Of a stretch of DNA of 64,000 nt, positions 41,639 through 50,578 are shown one piece after another. The stretch covers positions 1 through 64,000 of the forward strand of contig NZ_JACJHR010000032.1 in NCBI RefSeq assembly GCF_014174495.1, in the 5' to 3' direction. Position numbers and translations under genes: made by a program. The DNA is from Amycolatopsis echigonensis (GTDB lineage: Bacteria > Actinomycetota > Actinomycetes > Mycobacteriales > Pseudonocardiaceae). The notes under the pieces are model-generated. The model was not told where the DNA came from. It did not search any database and was given only the letters and a program-made list of their open reading frames with translations. Every line of letters begins with the position of its first letter. Positions within the stretch are counted from its first letter, which is position 1.

Positions 41639-43276
41639 ATGGCGGAGCTGACGATCTCCTCGGACGAGATCGCCCACGCGATCGAGAACTACGTCTCGAG
41701 TTACGCCCCTTCGGTGGAGCGCGAAGAGGTCGGCGTCGTCGCCGACGCCGCTGACGGCATCGCCCACATCGAAGGGCTGCCCTCGGCCATGGCCAACGAG
41801 CTGCTCGAGTTCCCGGGCGGCATCCTTGGCGTGGCGCTGAACCTGGACGCGCGCTCCATCGGTGCGGCGATCCTCGGCGACTTCGAGAGCATCGAAGAAG
41901 GCCAGCAGGTCAAGCGGACCGGCCAGGTCCTGTCGGTGCCGGTCGGCGACGGCTACCTCGGCCGGGTCGTCAACCCGCTCGGCCAGGCCATCGACGGCCT
42001 CGGCGAGATCGAGACCACCGGCCGCCGCGCGCTGGAGCTGAAGGCCGCCTCGGTGGTCGAGCGCCAGCCGGTGTCCGAGCCGCTGCAGACCGGCATCACC
42101 GCGATCGACGCGATGACCCCGATCGGCCGCGGCCAGCGCCAGCTGATCATCGGCGACCGCAAGACCGGCAAGACCGCGGTCGCGGTGGACACGATCATCA
42201 ACCAGAAGGCCAACTGGGAGACCGGCGACCCGAAGAAGCAGGTCCGCTGCATCTACGTCGCGGTCGGCCAGAAGGGCTCCACGATCGCCTCGGTGAAGTC
42301 GGCGCTCGAGGACGCGGGCGCGATGGAGTACACCACCATCGTCGCGGCCCCGGCTTCCGACTCGGCCGGCTTCAAGTGGATCGCCCCCTACACCGGCTCG
42401 GCCATCGGCCAGCACTGGATGTACGAGGGCAAGCACGTCCTGATCGTGTTCGACGACCTGACCAAGCAGGCCGACGCCTACCGCGCGATCTCGCTGCTGC
42501 TGCGCCGCCCGCCGGGCCGCGAGGCGTTCCCCGGCGACGTCTTCTACTTGCACTCCCGTCTCCTCGAGCGGTGCGCGAAGCTGTCGGACGAGCTGGGCGC
42601 CGGCTCGCTGACCGGCCTGCCGATCATCGAGACCAAGGCGAACGACGTGTCGGCCTACATCCCGACCAACGTCATCTCGATCACCGACGGCCAGTGCTTC
42701 TTCCAGTCGGACCTCTTCAACGCCGGTCAGCGCCCGGCCATCGACGTGGGTATCTCGGTCTCCCGCGTGGGTGGCGCCGCGCAGGTCAAGGCGATGAAGG
42801 ACGTCGCGGGCTCGCTCCGGATCGACCTGTCGCAGTACCGCGAGCTGGAGGCGTTCGCCGCCTTCGCCTCGGACCTCGACGACGCGTCGAAGGCGCAGCT
42901 CGAGCGCGGTGCCCGGCTGTATGAGGTGCTCAAGCAGCCGCAGTACTCGCCGATCCCGGTCGAGGAGCAGGTCGCCACGGTGTTCCTGGGCACGAACGGC
43001 CACTACGACACGGTCCCGACCGAGGACGTGCGCCGGTTCAACCAGGAGTTCCTCGACTCGGCCCGCCGCAAGAACAACGAGGCCCTCGTCTCGATCCGGG
43101 AGACCGGCAAGTTCTCGCCCGAGGCGCGCGAAACCCTGATCGCGGCGGTGAACGAGTTCAAGAAGGAGTTCACCACCGCCGAGGGCAAGCCGCTCGAGTC
43201 GAACGCCGACGCGATGGACGCCGAGAAGGTCGGGCAGGAGACCGTCAAGGTCAACAAGCCCGCCCCGAAGAAGTGA
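41639..43276 (+). CDS. atpA: F1Fo ATP synthase subunit alpha
   Basis: 545 residues from the ATG at 41639; an upstream TTG in frame is less likely. Non-catalytic nucleotide-binding subunit of F1. P-loop GDRKTGKTA is near residues 172-180, and the signature PAIDVGISVSRVGGAAQ is present. The C-terminal tail (about 510-545) is longer than in E. coli, resembling the mycobacterial extension that suppresses ATP hydrolysis. It sits in the canonical operon position. Confidence 0.98.
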   Translation: MAELTISSDEIAHAIENYVSSYAPSVEREEVGVVADAADGIAHIEGLPSAMANELLEFPGGILGVALNLDARSIGAAILGDFESIEEGQQVKRTGQVLSVPVGDGYLGRVVNPLGQAIDGLGEIETTGRRALELKAASVVERQPVSEPLQTGITAIDAMTPIGRGQRQLIIGDRKTGKTAVAVDTIINQKANWETGDPKKQVRCIYVAVGQKGSTIASVKSALEDAGAMEYTTIVAAPASDSAGFKWIAPYTGSAIGQHWMYEGKHVLIVFDDLTKQADAYRAISLLLRRPPGREAFPGDVFYLHSRLLERCAKLSDELGAGSLTGLPIIETKANDVSAYIPTNVISITDGQCFFQSDLFNAGQRPAIDVGISVSRVGGAAQVKAMKDVAGSLRIDLSQYRELEAFAAFASDLDDASKAQLERGARLYEVLKQPQYSPIPVEEQVATVFLGTNGHYDTVPTEDVRRFNQEFLDSARRKNNEALVSIRETGKFSPEARETLIAAVNEFKKEFTTAEGKPLESNADAMDAEKVGQETVKVNKPAPKK

Positions 43277-43287
43277 GCTGGTAGCCC

Positions 43288-44226
43288 ATGGCCGCACAAC
43301 TCCGGGAGCTTCGCTCGCGCATCAAGGCGACGAAGTCGATCGGCAAGATCACCAAGGCGATGGAACTCATCGCCACCGCGCGCATCACCAAGGCGCGCGC
43401 GAAGGTCGCCGCTTCCCGGCCGTACGCGGACGAGATCACCAAGGTGCTCTCGGCGCTGGCCGGCGCGGCGGCCAACCTCGACCATCCGCTGCTGGTCGAG
43501 CGCCCGAACCCGAAGCGCGCCGCCGTCCTGGTCGTCACCAGTGACAAGGGCCAGTGCGGCGGTTACAACTCGAACGTGCTGCGGGCGACCGAAGAGCTCC
43601 TTGCCCTCCTGAAGAAGGAAGGCAAGGAGGTCGACGTCTACACCACCGGCAGCAAGGGCCTGAACTACTACCGGTTCCGCAACCGCCCGGTGGCGGGCAG
43701 CTGGACGGGCTTCTCCGACCAGCCCGCCTACCCGGACGCGGTCGCGGCGGCCGAGACGCTGGTGCAGTCCTTCAACGCGGGCGTGGACGACGCGTCGGGC
43801 AACCCGGACGGCACGCTCGGCGTGGACGAGATCCACGTCGTCTACACCGAGTTCGTGTCGATGCTGACGCAGCGCCCGGTCGCCAAGCGCGTCGCGCCGC
43901 TCGAGGTCGAGTACTCCGACGGCGAGGACGAGAAGCCGGCCGGTCTGTTGCCGAGCTACGAGTTCGAGCCGAGTGCCGACAAGCTGCTCGCCGCGCTGCT
44001 GCCGAAGTACATCAACACCCGGCTGTACTCGGCGCTGCTCGAGTCCGCGGCGTCCGAGCTGGCCGCCCGCCGGACGGCGATGAAGGCCGCGTCGGACAAC
44101 GCGAACGACCTGGTGAACACGCTGACGCGGGAGGCGAACCAGGCCCGGCAGGCGCAGATCACCCAGGAGATCTCCGAAATCGTCGGTGGCGCGAACGCGC
44201 TCACCGCAGCAGGAAGTGATGACTGA
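43288..44226 (+). CDS. atpG: F1Fo ATP synthase subunit gamma
   Basis: 312 residues, ATG at 43288, 11 nt after atpA. Central stalk. N-terminal helix AAQLRELRSRIKATKSIGKITKAME (43291-43365) and C-terminal helix MKAASDNANDLVNTLTREANQARQAQITQEI (positions 44080-44172) form the coiled coil that rotates inside F1. An insert near residues 205-220 (SDGEDEKPAG) matches the actinobacterial gamma loop. It overlaps the atpD start by one nucleotide (TGATG). Confidence 0.97.
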   Translation: MAAQLRELRSRIKATKSIGKITKAMELIATARITKARAKVAASRPYADEITKVLSALAGAAANLDHPLLVERPNPKRAAVLVVTSDKGQCGGYNSNVLRATEELLALLKKEGKEVDVYTTGSKGLNYYRFRNRPVAGSWTGFSDQPAYPDAVAAAETLVQSFNAGVDDASGNPDGTLGVDEIHVVYTEFVSMLTQRPVAKRVAPLEVEYSDGEDEKPAGLLPSYEFEPSADKLLAALLPKYINTRLYSALLESAASELAARRTAMKAASDNANDLVNTLTREANQARQAQITQEISEIVGGANALTAAGSDD

Positions 44227-45653
44227 TGACCAGTACTGAAGCCCCGCGCGCCAAGGGGCGCATCGTCTCGGTGACCGGGCCGGTCGTCGACGTCGAGTTC
44301 CCGCGCGGTTCCGTTCCCGACCAGTTCAACGCGCTCAAGGTCGACATCGACTTCGAGCAGCTGCGCAAGACGGTGACGCTCGAGGTGGCCGCCCACCTCG
44401 GCGACAACCTCGTGCGCACGATTTCGCTGCAGCCGCAGGACGGCCTCGTCCGCGGCGCGGAGGTCACCGACACCGGCGGCCCGATCACCGTCCCGGTGGG
44501 CGACAAGGTCAAGGGCCACGTCTACAACGCGCTCGGCGAGTGCCTCGACGAGCCCGGCTACGGCGAGGACCTCGAGCGCTGGGGCATCCACCGCAACCCG
44601 CCCGCCTTCGACCAGCTCGAGGGCAAGACGGAGATGCTGGAGACCGGCCTCAAGGTCGTCGACCTGCTGACCCCGTACGTGCAGGGCGGCAAGATCGGCC
44701 TGTTCGGCGGCGCGGGCGTGGGCAAGACGGTGCTGATCAAGGAAATGATCACCCGTGTCGCCCGGAACTTCGGCGGTACGTCGGTGTTCGCCGGCGTCGG
44801 CGAGCGCACCCGTGAGGGCAACGACCTCTTCCTGGAGATGTCCGAGGACGGCGTCATCAACGACACCGCCCTCGTGTTCGGCCAGATGGACGAGCCGCCG
44901 GGCACGCGTATGCGCGTCGCGCTGTCCGCGCTGACCATGGCGGAGTACTTCCGCGACGTCCAGAACCAGGACGTGCTGCTGTTCATCGACAACATCTTCC
45001 GGTTCACCCAGGCCGGTTCCGAGGTGTCGACCCTGCTGGGCCGCATGCCTTCGGCCGTGGGCTACCAGCCGACGCTGGCGGACGAGATGGGCCAGCTGCA
45101 GGAGCGGATCACCTCGACCCGGGGCCGGTCGATCACCTCGATGCAGGCGATCTACGTTCCCGCGGACGACTACACCGACCCGGCCCCGGCGACGACGTTC
45201 GCCCACCTGGACGCCACCACCGAGCTTTCCCGGTCGGTGTTCCAGAAGGGCATCTTCCCGGCGGTGGACCCGCTGGCGTCGACGTCGACGATCCTCGACC
45301 CGGCGATCGTCGGCGAGGACCACTACCGCGTCGCCTCCGAGGTCATCCGGATCCTGCAGAAGTACAAGGAGCTGCAGGACATCATCGCGATCCTCGGCAT
45401 GGACGAGCTTTCCGAAGAGGACAAGCTGACCGTGCAGCGGGCGCGCCGGATCGAGCGGTTCCTGTCCCAGAACATGCTGGTGGCCGAGGCCTTCACGCAG
45501 ATCCCGGGCTCCACGGTGCCGCTGGCCGAGACCATCGAGTCGTTCGACCGCATCACCAAGGGCGACTTCGACCACTACCCGGAGCAGGCGTTCCTGGGCA
45601 TCGGCGGTCTCGAGGACCTCGAGAAGAAGTATCGCGAGATCACCGGCAAGTGA
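44226..45653 (+). CDS. atpD: F1Fo ATP synthase subunit beta
   Basis: 475 residues, ATG at 44226 overlapping the atpG stop. Catalytic subunit: P-loop GGAGVGKTVL near 160-169, the catalytic GERTREGNDL, Walker B DVLLFIDNIFR and the DELSEEDK loop. Length and sequence are typical. A hairpin (45665-45704) lies between it and atpC. Confidence 0.98.
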   Translation: MTSTEAPRAKGRIVSVTGPVVDVEFPRGSVPDQFNALKVDIDFEQLRKTVTLEVAAHLGDNLVRTISLQPQDGLVRGAEVTDTGGPITVPVGDKVKGHVYNALGECLDEPGYGEDLERWGIHRNPPAFDQLEGKTEMLETGLKVVDLLTPYVQGGKIGLFGGAGVGKTVLIKEMITRVARNFGGTSVFAGVGERTREGNDLFLEMSEDGVINDTALVFGQMDEPPGTRMRVALSALTMAEYFRDVQNQDVLLFIDNIFRFTQAGSEVSTLLGRMPSAVGYQPTLADEMGQLQERITSTRGRSITSMQAIYVPADDYTDPAPATTFAHLDATTELSRSVFQKGIFPAVDPLASTSTILDPAIVGEDHYRVASEVIRILQKYKELQDIIAILGMDELSEEDKLTVQRARRIERFLSQNMLVAEAFTQIPGSTVPLAETIESFDRITKGDFDHYPEQAFLGIGGLEDLEKKYREITGK

Positions 45654-45664
45654 GTGCGTGAGAC

Positions 45665-45704
45665 CGGCGGGGGCACTGTCCACTGTGGACACAGGCCCCC
45701 GCCG
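45665..45704 (+). terminator. Hairpin between atpD and atpC
   Basis: CGGCGGGGGC pairs with GCCCCCGCCG and the centre (TGTCC-ACTGT-GGACA) folds too, followed by TTCTCGT. It could terminate part of the transcription or stabilise the upstream mRNA, lowering epsilon relative to the other subunits. Confidence 0.7.
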
Positions 45705-45767
45705 TTCTCGTAACCGAAGCAAGACCTATTACACTCGGTGGTGACACCCCGAGCGAAGGAGTGCTAC

Positions 45768-46133
45768 GTGGCTGAGATGTCCGTGGAGCTGGTTGCCGTC
45801 GAGCGCCGGCTCTGGTCGGGTACCGCCACCTTCGTGGTGGCGCAGACCACCGAGGGCGAGATCGGCATCATGCCCGGACACGAGCCGGTGCTGGGCCAGC
45901 TCGTCGAGGGTGGCGTGGTGAAGGTGAACACGACGGACGGCGACGTGCTGACCGCCGCGGTCCACGGCGGCTTCCTGTCCGTCACCGCGACCGGGGTGAG
46001 CGTGCTCGCGGAGAGCGCCGAACTGTCCGACGAAATCGACGTGGCGGCCGCGAAGGCAGCCCTCAGCACCGGCGACGAGGCCGAGCGGACGAGGGCCACC
46101 GCCCAGCTCCGCGCGACCGGACAGTCGGTCTGA
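45768..46133 (+). CDS. atpC: F1Fo ATP synthase subunit epsilon
   Basis: 121 residues from the GTG at 45768, chosen because GAAGGAG is 6 nt upstream; a longer frame from 45738 lacks one. The N-terminal beta-sandwich (VELVAVERRLWSGTA ... GEIGIMPGHEPVLGQL) is clear. The C-terminal helical part is a short hairpin, as in actinobacteria. Last subunit gene of the operon, 114 nt after atpD. Confidence 0.96.
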   Translation: MAEMSVELVAVERRLWSGTATFVVAQTTEGEIGIMPGHEPVLGQLVEGGVVKVNTTDGDVLTAAVHGGFLSVTATGVSVLAESAELSDEIDVAAAKAALSTGDEAERTRATAQLRATGQSV

Positions 46134-46160
46134 CCGGACGAGAACGGGCAGGAGCCGGCC

Positions 46161-46595
46161 GTGCAGATCGCTGTCGTGGTGCTAGTGCTCCTGATCGTGC
46201 TTGTCGTCGTGGTCGGCTGGTACGGCCAGCGGTGGATCCGGATGCGGCGCGGCGGCGGCGTCAGCGTGGCGCTGCGGTGGAGCCCGGACAGTCCCCGTTC
46301 GAGCTGGCATCTCGGGCTCGGCCGGTACGAGGGCGAGAAATTCGTCTGGTACCGCGTCTGGAGCCTGCGCACCGGCCCGGACCGCGTGTTCCAGCGCGAA
46401 AGCATGCAGATCGCGGACCGGCGGGATCCGTCCGGTTCCGAGGCGTACGCGGTGCCTGAGGGCTCGACCGTGCTGCGCTGCGAGTCCTCGGCCCAGGAAG
46501 CGATCGAGATCGCGATGGGACCGGGTGCGCTGACCGGGTTCCTGTCGTGGCTCGAATCGGCTCCGCCGGGGCGAAGGCTGCCGCGGGCTTCGTGA
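46161..46595 (+). CDS. DUF2550 membrane protein
   Basis: 144 residues, GTG at 46161 (GGCAGGAG upstream). One N-terminal membrane helix (about 3-21), then a basic RMRRGGG linker and a soluble domain (GLGRYEGEKFVWYRVWSLRTGPD ..., positions 46314-46382) matching the DUF2550 family, which regularly follows atpC in actinobacteria. Function unknown; topology puts most of it in the cytoplasm. Followed by a strong terminator. Confidence 0.88.
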   Translation: MQIAVVVLVLLIVLVVVVGWYGQRWIRMRRGGGVSVALRWSPDSPRSSWHLGLGRYEGEKFVWYRVWSLRTGPDRVFQRESMQIADRRDPSGSEAYAVPEGSTVLRCESSAQEAIEIAMGPGALTGFLSWLESAPPGRRLPRAS

Positions 46596-46603
46596 CTTTT
46601 CGG

Positions 46604-46641
46604 CCGGGCCCGCCACCGTGGAAACGCGGTGGCGGGCCCGG
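46604..46641. terminator. Terminator after the atp/DUF2550 operon
   Basis: A perfect 15-bp stem (CCGGGCCCGCCACCG and complement) with an 8-nt loop, followed by TTTTGTG. Confidence 0.9.
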
Positions 46642-46734
46642 TTTTGTGCTTTTCGGGTGCTGGTGGCAGACGTTGCGGCTCGAGGCCCTGGCGGGAGGTC
46701 CGCCCGGATCGGCGCCGACAGCAATGTGGTGCGC

Positions 46735-47301
46735 TCAGCCGCCCGGCTGCCACAGCACGTCGCCGTCCGGATTGGCCAGCCGGGCGAGGATGAACAGCAG
46801 GTCCGAGAGCCGGTTCAGGTACTTGGCCGCGATCGGGTTGGACGTGTCCGGCTCGGCCTCCATCAGCGCCCAGGCGGACCGTTCCGCGCGGCGGGAGACC
46901 GTGCGGGCCTGGTGCAGGAACGCCGCGCCCGGGGTGCCGCCCGGGAGGATGAACGACGTGAGCTTCGGCAGGCGTTCGTTGAACTCGTCGCACCAGCCTT
47001 CGAGCCGTTCCAGGTACGCCTCGGTGATGCGCAGCGGCTCGTACGGCGGGTCTTCCTGGATCGGCAGGCACAGGTCCGCGCCGACGTCGAACAGGTCGTT
47101 CTGGATCCGGCGCAGCACGCCGGCGACCTCGTCGGGAAGCCCGCCGAGCGCGATCGCCAGGCCGAGCACGGAATTGGCCTCGTCGGTGTCGGCGTAGGCG
47201 GACAGCCGGGCGGAGGTCTTGGGCACCCGGGAGCCGTCGCCGAGCGCGGTCGTGCCGTTGTCGCCGACCTTCGTGTAGACCCGGTTGATACGAACCACCA
47301 T
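46735..47301 (-). CDS. PduO-type ATP:cob(I)alamin adenosyltransferase
   Basis: 188 residues from the ATG at 47301. It transfers adenosyl from ATP to cob(I)alamin to make coenzyme B12. YTKVGDNGTTALGDGSRV (about 8-25) is the ATP-binding signature, FILPGGTPGAAFLHQARTVSRRAER (positions 46867-46941) is the second, and NRLSDLLFILAR ends it. Product adenosylcobalamin is needed by the MeaA-type mutase encoded at 54686. It is transcribed divergently from murA. Confidence 0.93.
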   Translation of the reverse strand: MVVRINRVYTKVGDNGTTALGDGSRVPKTSARLSAYADTDEANSVLGLAIALGGLPDEVAGVLRRIQNDLFDVGADLCLPIQEDPPYEPLRITEAYLERLEGWCDEFNERLPKLTSFILPGGTPGAAFLHQARTVSRRAERSAWALMEAEPDTSNPIAAKYLNRLSDLLFILARLANPDGDVLWQPGG

Positions 47302-47362
47302 GAGCCCGACTCTACCGGCCCGGGTTCGGGCAAAACTGGGCGAGAGGGCATGATTGGCGGCC

Positions 47363-48637
47363 ATGAGCGAGCACTTCGACGTGCATGGCGGAGCGCGGCT
47401 GGTCGGCGAGGTCGACGTGGTCGGCGCCAAGAACAGCGTGCTGAAACTGATGGCCGCGGCATTGCTGGCCGAGGGCACCACGACCATCACGAACTGCCCG
47501 CAGATCCTGGACGTCCCGCTGATGGCCGACGTCCTGCGCAGCGTCGGCTGCGAGGTGGAGATCGAGGGCGACACGGCGCGCATCACCACGCCGGCCGAGC
47601 TGTCGCACCGCGCCGATTCGGCGGCGATGGGCAAACTGCGCGCGTCGGTGTGCGTGCTGGGCCCGCTGGTCGGCAGGCTGAAGCAGGCGGTCGTGGCGCT
47701 GCCCGGCGGCGACGCGATCGGCCAGCGTCCGCTGGACATGCACCAGAACGGCCTGCGCAAACTCGGCGCGACGAGCACCATCGAGCACGGCTGCGTCGTG
47801 GCGAAGGCCGAAACGCTGGTGGGCACCCAGATCTGGCTGGACTTCCCGAGCGTCGGCGCGACCGAGAACATCCTGATGGCGGCGGTGCTGGCCGAGGGCA
47901 CGACGGTGATCGACAACGCCGCCCGCGAACCGGAAATCGCCGACATCTGCACGATGCTGACCGAGATGGGCGCGAAGATCGAGGGCGCGGGCACCTCGAC
48001 GCTCACCGTGCACGGCGTGGACCAGCTGCACCCGACCGAACACCGCGTGATCGGCGACCGCATCGTCGGCGCGACCTGGGCTTTCGCCGCCGCGATGACC
48101 CGCGGCGACCTGACCGTCCGCGGCGTCAACCCGCACCACCTCGACCTGGTCCTGGACAAGCTGCGCCTGGCGGGCGCCGAGGTGACCACCTTCGACGACA
48201 AGGGTTTCCGCGTCGTCCAGCCGGAACGTCCGAAGGCGGTCGACTGGGTGACGCTGCCGTACCCCGGTTTCGCCACCGACCTGCAGCCGTTCGCGGTCGC
48301 GCTGTCGGCGGTGTCCGAGGGCACGTCGATGATCACGGAAAACGTGTACGAGGCGAGGTTCCGCTTCATCGAGGAAATGATCCGGCTGTCCGGCGACGCG
48401 CGCACGGACGGCCACCACGCGGTGGTCCGGGGCGTGGAGAAGCTGTCGAGCGCGCCGGTGTGGGCGTCGGATATCCGCGCCGGGGCGGGTCTCGTGTTGG
48501 CCGGGCTGTGCGCGGACGGCGTGACCGAGGTGTGGGACGTCTTCCACATCGACCGCGGGTATCCGCATTTCGTGGAGAATTTGAACCGGCTGGGCGCGCG
48601 GATCGAGCGTGTGACGGGGGAGCCGGAGCGGGCTTGA
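47363..48637 (+). CDS. murA: UDP-N-acetylglucosamine 1-carboxyvinyltransferase, Asp active-site variant
   Basis: 424 residues from the ATG at 47363. First committed step of peptidoglycan synthesis: adds enolpyruvyl to UDP-GlcNAc. GAKNSVLKLMAAALLAEG and the loop LPGGDAIGQRP are seen. In most bacteria the loop has a Cys (E. coli Cys115) that fosfomycin alkylates; here it is Asp117, as in Mycobacterium. Intrinsic fosfomycin insensitivity of this enzyme is therefore expected. Single gene followed by a hairpin terminator. Confidence 0.96.
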   Translation: MSEHFDVHGGARLVGEVDVVGAKNSVLKLMAAALLAEGTTTITNCPQILDVPLMADVLRSVGCEVEIEGDTARITTPAELSHRADSAAMGKLRASVCVLGPLVGRLKQAVVALPGGDAIGQRPLDMHQNGLRKLGATSTIEHGCVVAKAETLVGTQIWLDFPSVGATENILMAAVLAEGTTVIDNAAREPEIADICTMLTEMGAKIEGAGTSTLTVHGVDQLHPTEHRVIGDRIVGATWAFAAAMTRGDLTVRGVNPHHLDLVLDKLRLAGAEVTTFDDKGFRVVQPERPKAVDWVTLPYPGFATDLQPFAVALSAVSEGTSMITENVYEARFRFIEEMIRLSGDARTDGHHAVVRGVEKLSSAPVWASDIRAGAGLVLAGLCADGVTEVWDVFHIDRGYPHFVENLNRLGARIERVTGEPERA

Positions 48638-48642
48638 GCGAC

Positions 48643-48692
48643 TGCTCGTGAGCGGTTATGCCGGTTCTCGCCGGCGTAGCCGCTCACGAGCA
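48643..48692. terminator. GTGAGCGG-family hairpin between murA and TetR
   Basis: TGCTCGTGAGCGG pairs with CCGCTCACGAGCA and an inner CCGG-TTCTCG-CCGG folds as well. It lies between convergent stops at 48637 and 48701, so it probably terminates both genes. Confidence 0.85.
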
Positions 48693-48700
48693 TTTTCCCG

Positions 48701-49291
48701 CTACGCGCTCAGCGCCCGCACCACCAGATCCGTCACCTGATCCAAATACCCTTCCCCCGCCGGAACCCCGCGCACGATCAGCCGCCAGTAGATGATTCCC
48801 GCGCCGATGTCCTGAGCCAGTTCCACATCGGTGTTCGCCGGGATCTCGCCGCGCTCGATCGCCCGGGTGAACACGGCTCGGCTGATCGCCCGGCGCGGGC
48901 CGCCGATCGCTTCCCGGGAGAACGCGGCCATTTCCGGATTCCGGCTGGCTTCCGCGATCAGCCCGGGCAGGATTCGCGAGAACCGCGGGTGCGTGATCCA
49001 TTCGTAGAGCGCGTCCAGCGTCGCCCGGAGGTCGCCGCGCAGGCTCCCGGTGTCCGGGTCCACCGCGCGCGCCACGCTGAATTCCGCGACGACCGCGCCG
49101 ATCATTTCGTCTTTCGACGGCCAGCGCCGGTACAGCGCGCTTTTCCCGACCCCCGCGCGTTTCGCGACCGCTTCCATCGACAGTCTCCCGAAACCGACCT
49201 CGGCGAGTTCGTCGAGCACGGCCTCGGTGATGGCGTTGGTGACCTCGGGCTGCAGCACGGCAGCTCCGGTCGGCGTCCGGCGGGTCGTCAT
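48701..49291 (-). CDS. TetR/AcrR-family regulator
   Basis: 196 residues, ATG at 49291. The N-terminal helix-turn-helix is FGRLSMEAVAKRAGVGKSALYRRWPSKDEM (positions 49106-49195), followed by a TetR C-terminal ligand domain (IAEASRNPEMAAFSREAI). It faces the SnoaL/NmrA/hydrolase operon across 92 bp that carry two matched palindromes, so it probably represses that operon and itself. The inducer is unknown. Confidence 0.92.
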   Translation of the reverse strand: MTTRRTPTGAAVLQPEVTNAITEAVLDELAEVGFGRLSMEAVAKRAGVGKSALYRRWPSKDEMIGAVVAEFSVARAVDPDTGSLRGDLRATLDALYEWITHPRFSRILPGLIAEASRNPEMAAFSREAIGGPRRAISRAVFTRAIERGEIPANTDVELAQDIGAGIIYWRLIVRGVPAGEGYLDQVTDLVVRALSA

Positions 49292-49310
49292 GCCGGTCAG
49301 TCTAGCGGGT

Positions 49311-49362
49311 GGACGGGACGGTCCCGTCCCGTGTACGTTGTGGTCGAGACGATACCGTCTCG
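49311..49362. promoter_or_regulatory. Two tandem operators for the TetR regulator
   Basis: GGGACGGTCCCGTCCCG (49315-49331) lies inside a longer palindrome (49311-49329, 9+1+9). GAGACGATACCGTCTCG (49346-49362) is a 7+4+7 palindrome. They share G-GACG-T-CCGTC-CG and start 31 bp apart, about three helical turns. Confidence 0.7.
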
Positions 49363-49383
49363 TCCATTCCTGAGGAGAGCTTC

Positions 49384-49779
49384 ATGCCACTCATCGATCA
49401 CGCGCTCGACCTGCTGATCCGGCACGACATGGCCGGGTTCGTGCAGTTGTTCGCCGAGGACGCCGTCGCCGAATTCCCGTTCGCCGCGCCCGGGCGGCCC
49501 GAGCGCCTCGAAGGCCGCGCCGCCCTCGCCGACTACCTGCGCGACTATCCGAACCTGCTCGACATCCGCGAGGTCGCCGCCAAGACCGTGCACCAGACGA
49601 CCGACCCGGAGGTCTCGATCGCGGAGTTCGAGCTGGCCGGCGTCGCGGTCGCCACGCAGAAGCCGTACCGCTTGCGCTACATCGTGGTGCTGACCGTCCG
49701 CGACGGCCTCATCCGCCGCTACCGCGACTACTGGAGCCCGCTCGCGGTGGCCGACGTTCTCGGGGTGCCGGGTGTCTGA
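49384..49779 (+). CDS. SnoaL/NTF2-like protein
   Basis: 131 residues, ATG at 49384 with GAGGAGAG upstream. The small cone-shaped NTF2/SnoaL fold is suggested by an N-terminal helix (LDLLIRHDMAGFVQLFAEDAV), AEFPFAAPG and a final strand RLRYIVVLTVRDGLIRRYRDYWSP (positions 49669-49740). Members include polyketide cyclases, isomerases and binding proteins; the reaction here is unknown. First gene of a three-gene operon, overlapping the NmrA gene by 8 nt. Confidence 0.82.
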   Translation: MPLIDHALDLLIRHDMAGFVQLFAEDAVAEFPFAAPGRPERLEGRAALADYLRDYPNLLDIREVAAKTVHQTTDPEVSIAEFELAGVAVATQKPYRLRYIVVLTVRDGLIRRYRDYWSPLAVADVLGVPGV

Positions 49780-50578
49780 CGTTCTCGTGCTCGGCTCGAC
49801 CGGCACCACCGGCAGCCGCGTCGTGCGCGGTCTCGAAGCCGCCGGCGTGCGGCCGCGCGCGGCGACCCGGAATCCGGTTCGGCCAGGCCAGATCCGGTTC
49901 GACTGGGACGAACCCGCGACGTACGGTCCGGCGCTCGACGGGGTCTCGGCGGTCTACCTGATCGCCCCGGTCGCGGCCGATCCGCGACCGCTCGTCGAGG
50001 AGTTCCTCAAGCACGCGCCGGACGTCCGGGTGGTCCTGCTCAGTTCGTCCGCCGTGGACGAGCGCACCCCGGTGGTGGGCGGGCTGCCCGGCCTGGTCCG
50101 CCGTCAGCCGGGCTGGGCGGTGCTGCGCCCGTCGTGGTTCATGCAGAACTTCTTGCCCGGGCACCCGGTCGGCGACAGCGCCCGCGCGGGCCGGATCGTC
50201 ACCGCGACCGGCGACGCCCGGGTCGCTTTCGTCGATGCCGGCGACATCGCCTCGGTAGCCGTTCGCGCGCTGCTCGACTCGGAACCGCACAACACCGACC
50301 ACCTCATCACCGGCCCGCGCGCGCTCAGCTACGGCGAGGCCGCCGAGATCGTCGGCGAACAGCTCGGCCATCCAGTCGTGCACGCACCGGTTTCCACCAG
50401 CGAGTACCAGCACTTCCTGGTCCGCGACGGCCTGCCCGAGTCGTACGCCGAAATGCTCGCCTTGCTGGACGAGGCGATCCGCGGCGGCGCCGAGGACCGC
50501 GTGACCGACACCGTCGAGCGGGTCACCGGACGACCCGCCCGTGACTTCCGCACCTTCGCGAAAGAGGAGATCCGATGA
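49772..50578 (+). CDS. NmrA-like NAD(P)-binding protein
   Basis: 268 residues, GTG at 49772. Rossmann fold: VLVLGSTGTTGSRVVRGL at the N-terminus is the NAD(P)-binding glycine motif, with an Arg-containing ATRNP after beta-2 that favours NADP. LRPSWFMQNFLPG is typical of NmrA/azoreductase-like atypical short-chain dehydrogenases. No Tyr-x-x-x-Lys catalytic pair is obvious, so it may be a redox sensor or quinone reductase. Overlaps its downstream neighbour by 4 nt (ATGA). Confidence 0.85.
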   Translation: MSDVLVLGSTGTTGSRVVRGLEAAGVRPRAATRNPVRPGQIRFDWDEPATYGPALDGVSAVYLIAPVAADPRPLVEEFLKHAPDVRVVLLSSSAVDERTPVVGGLPGLVRRQPGWAVLRPSWFMQNFLPGHPVGDSARAGRIVTATGDARVAFVDAGDIASVAVRALLDSEPHNTDHLITGPRALSYGEAAEIVGEQLGHPVVHAPVSTSEYQHFLVRDGLPESYAEMLALLDEAIRGGAEDRVTDTVERVTGRPARDFRTFAKEEIR

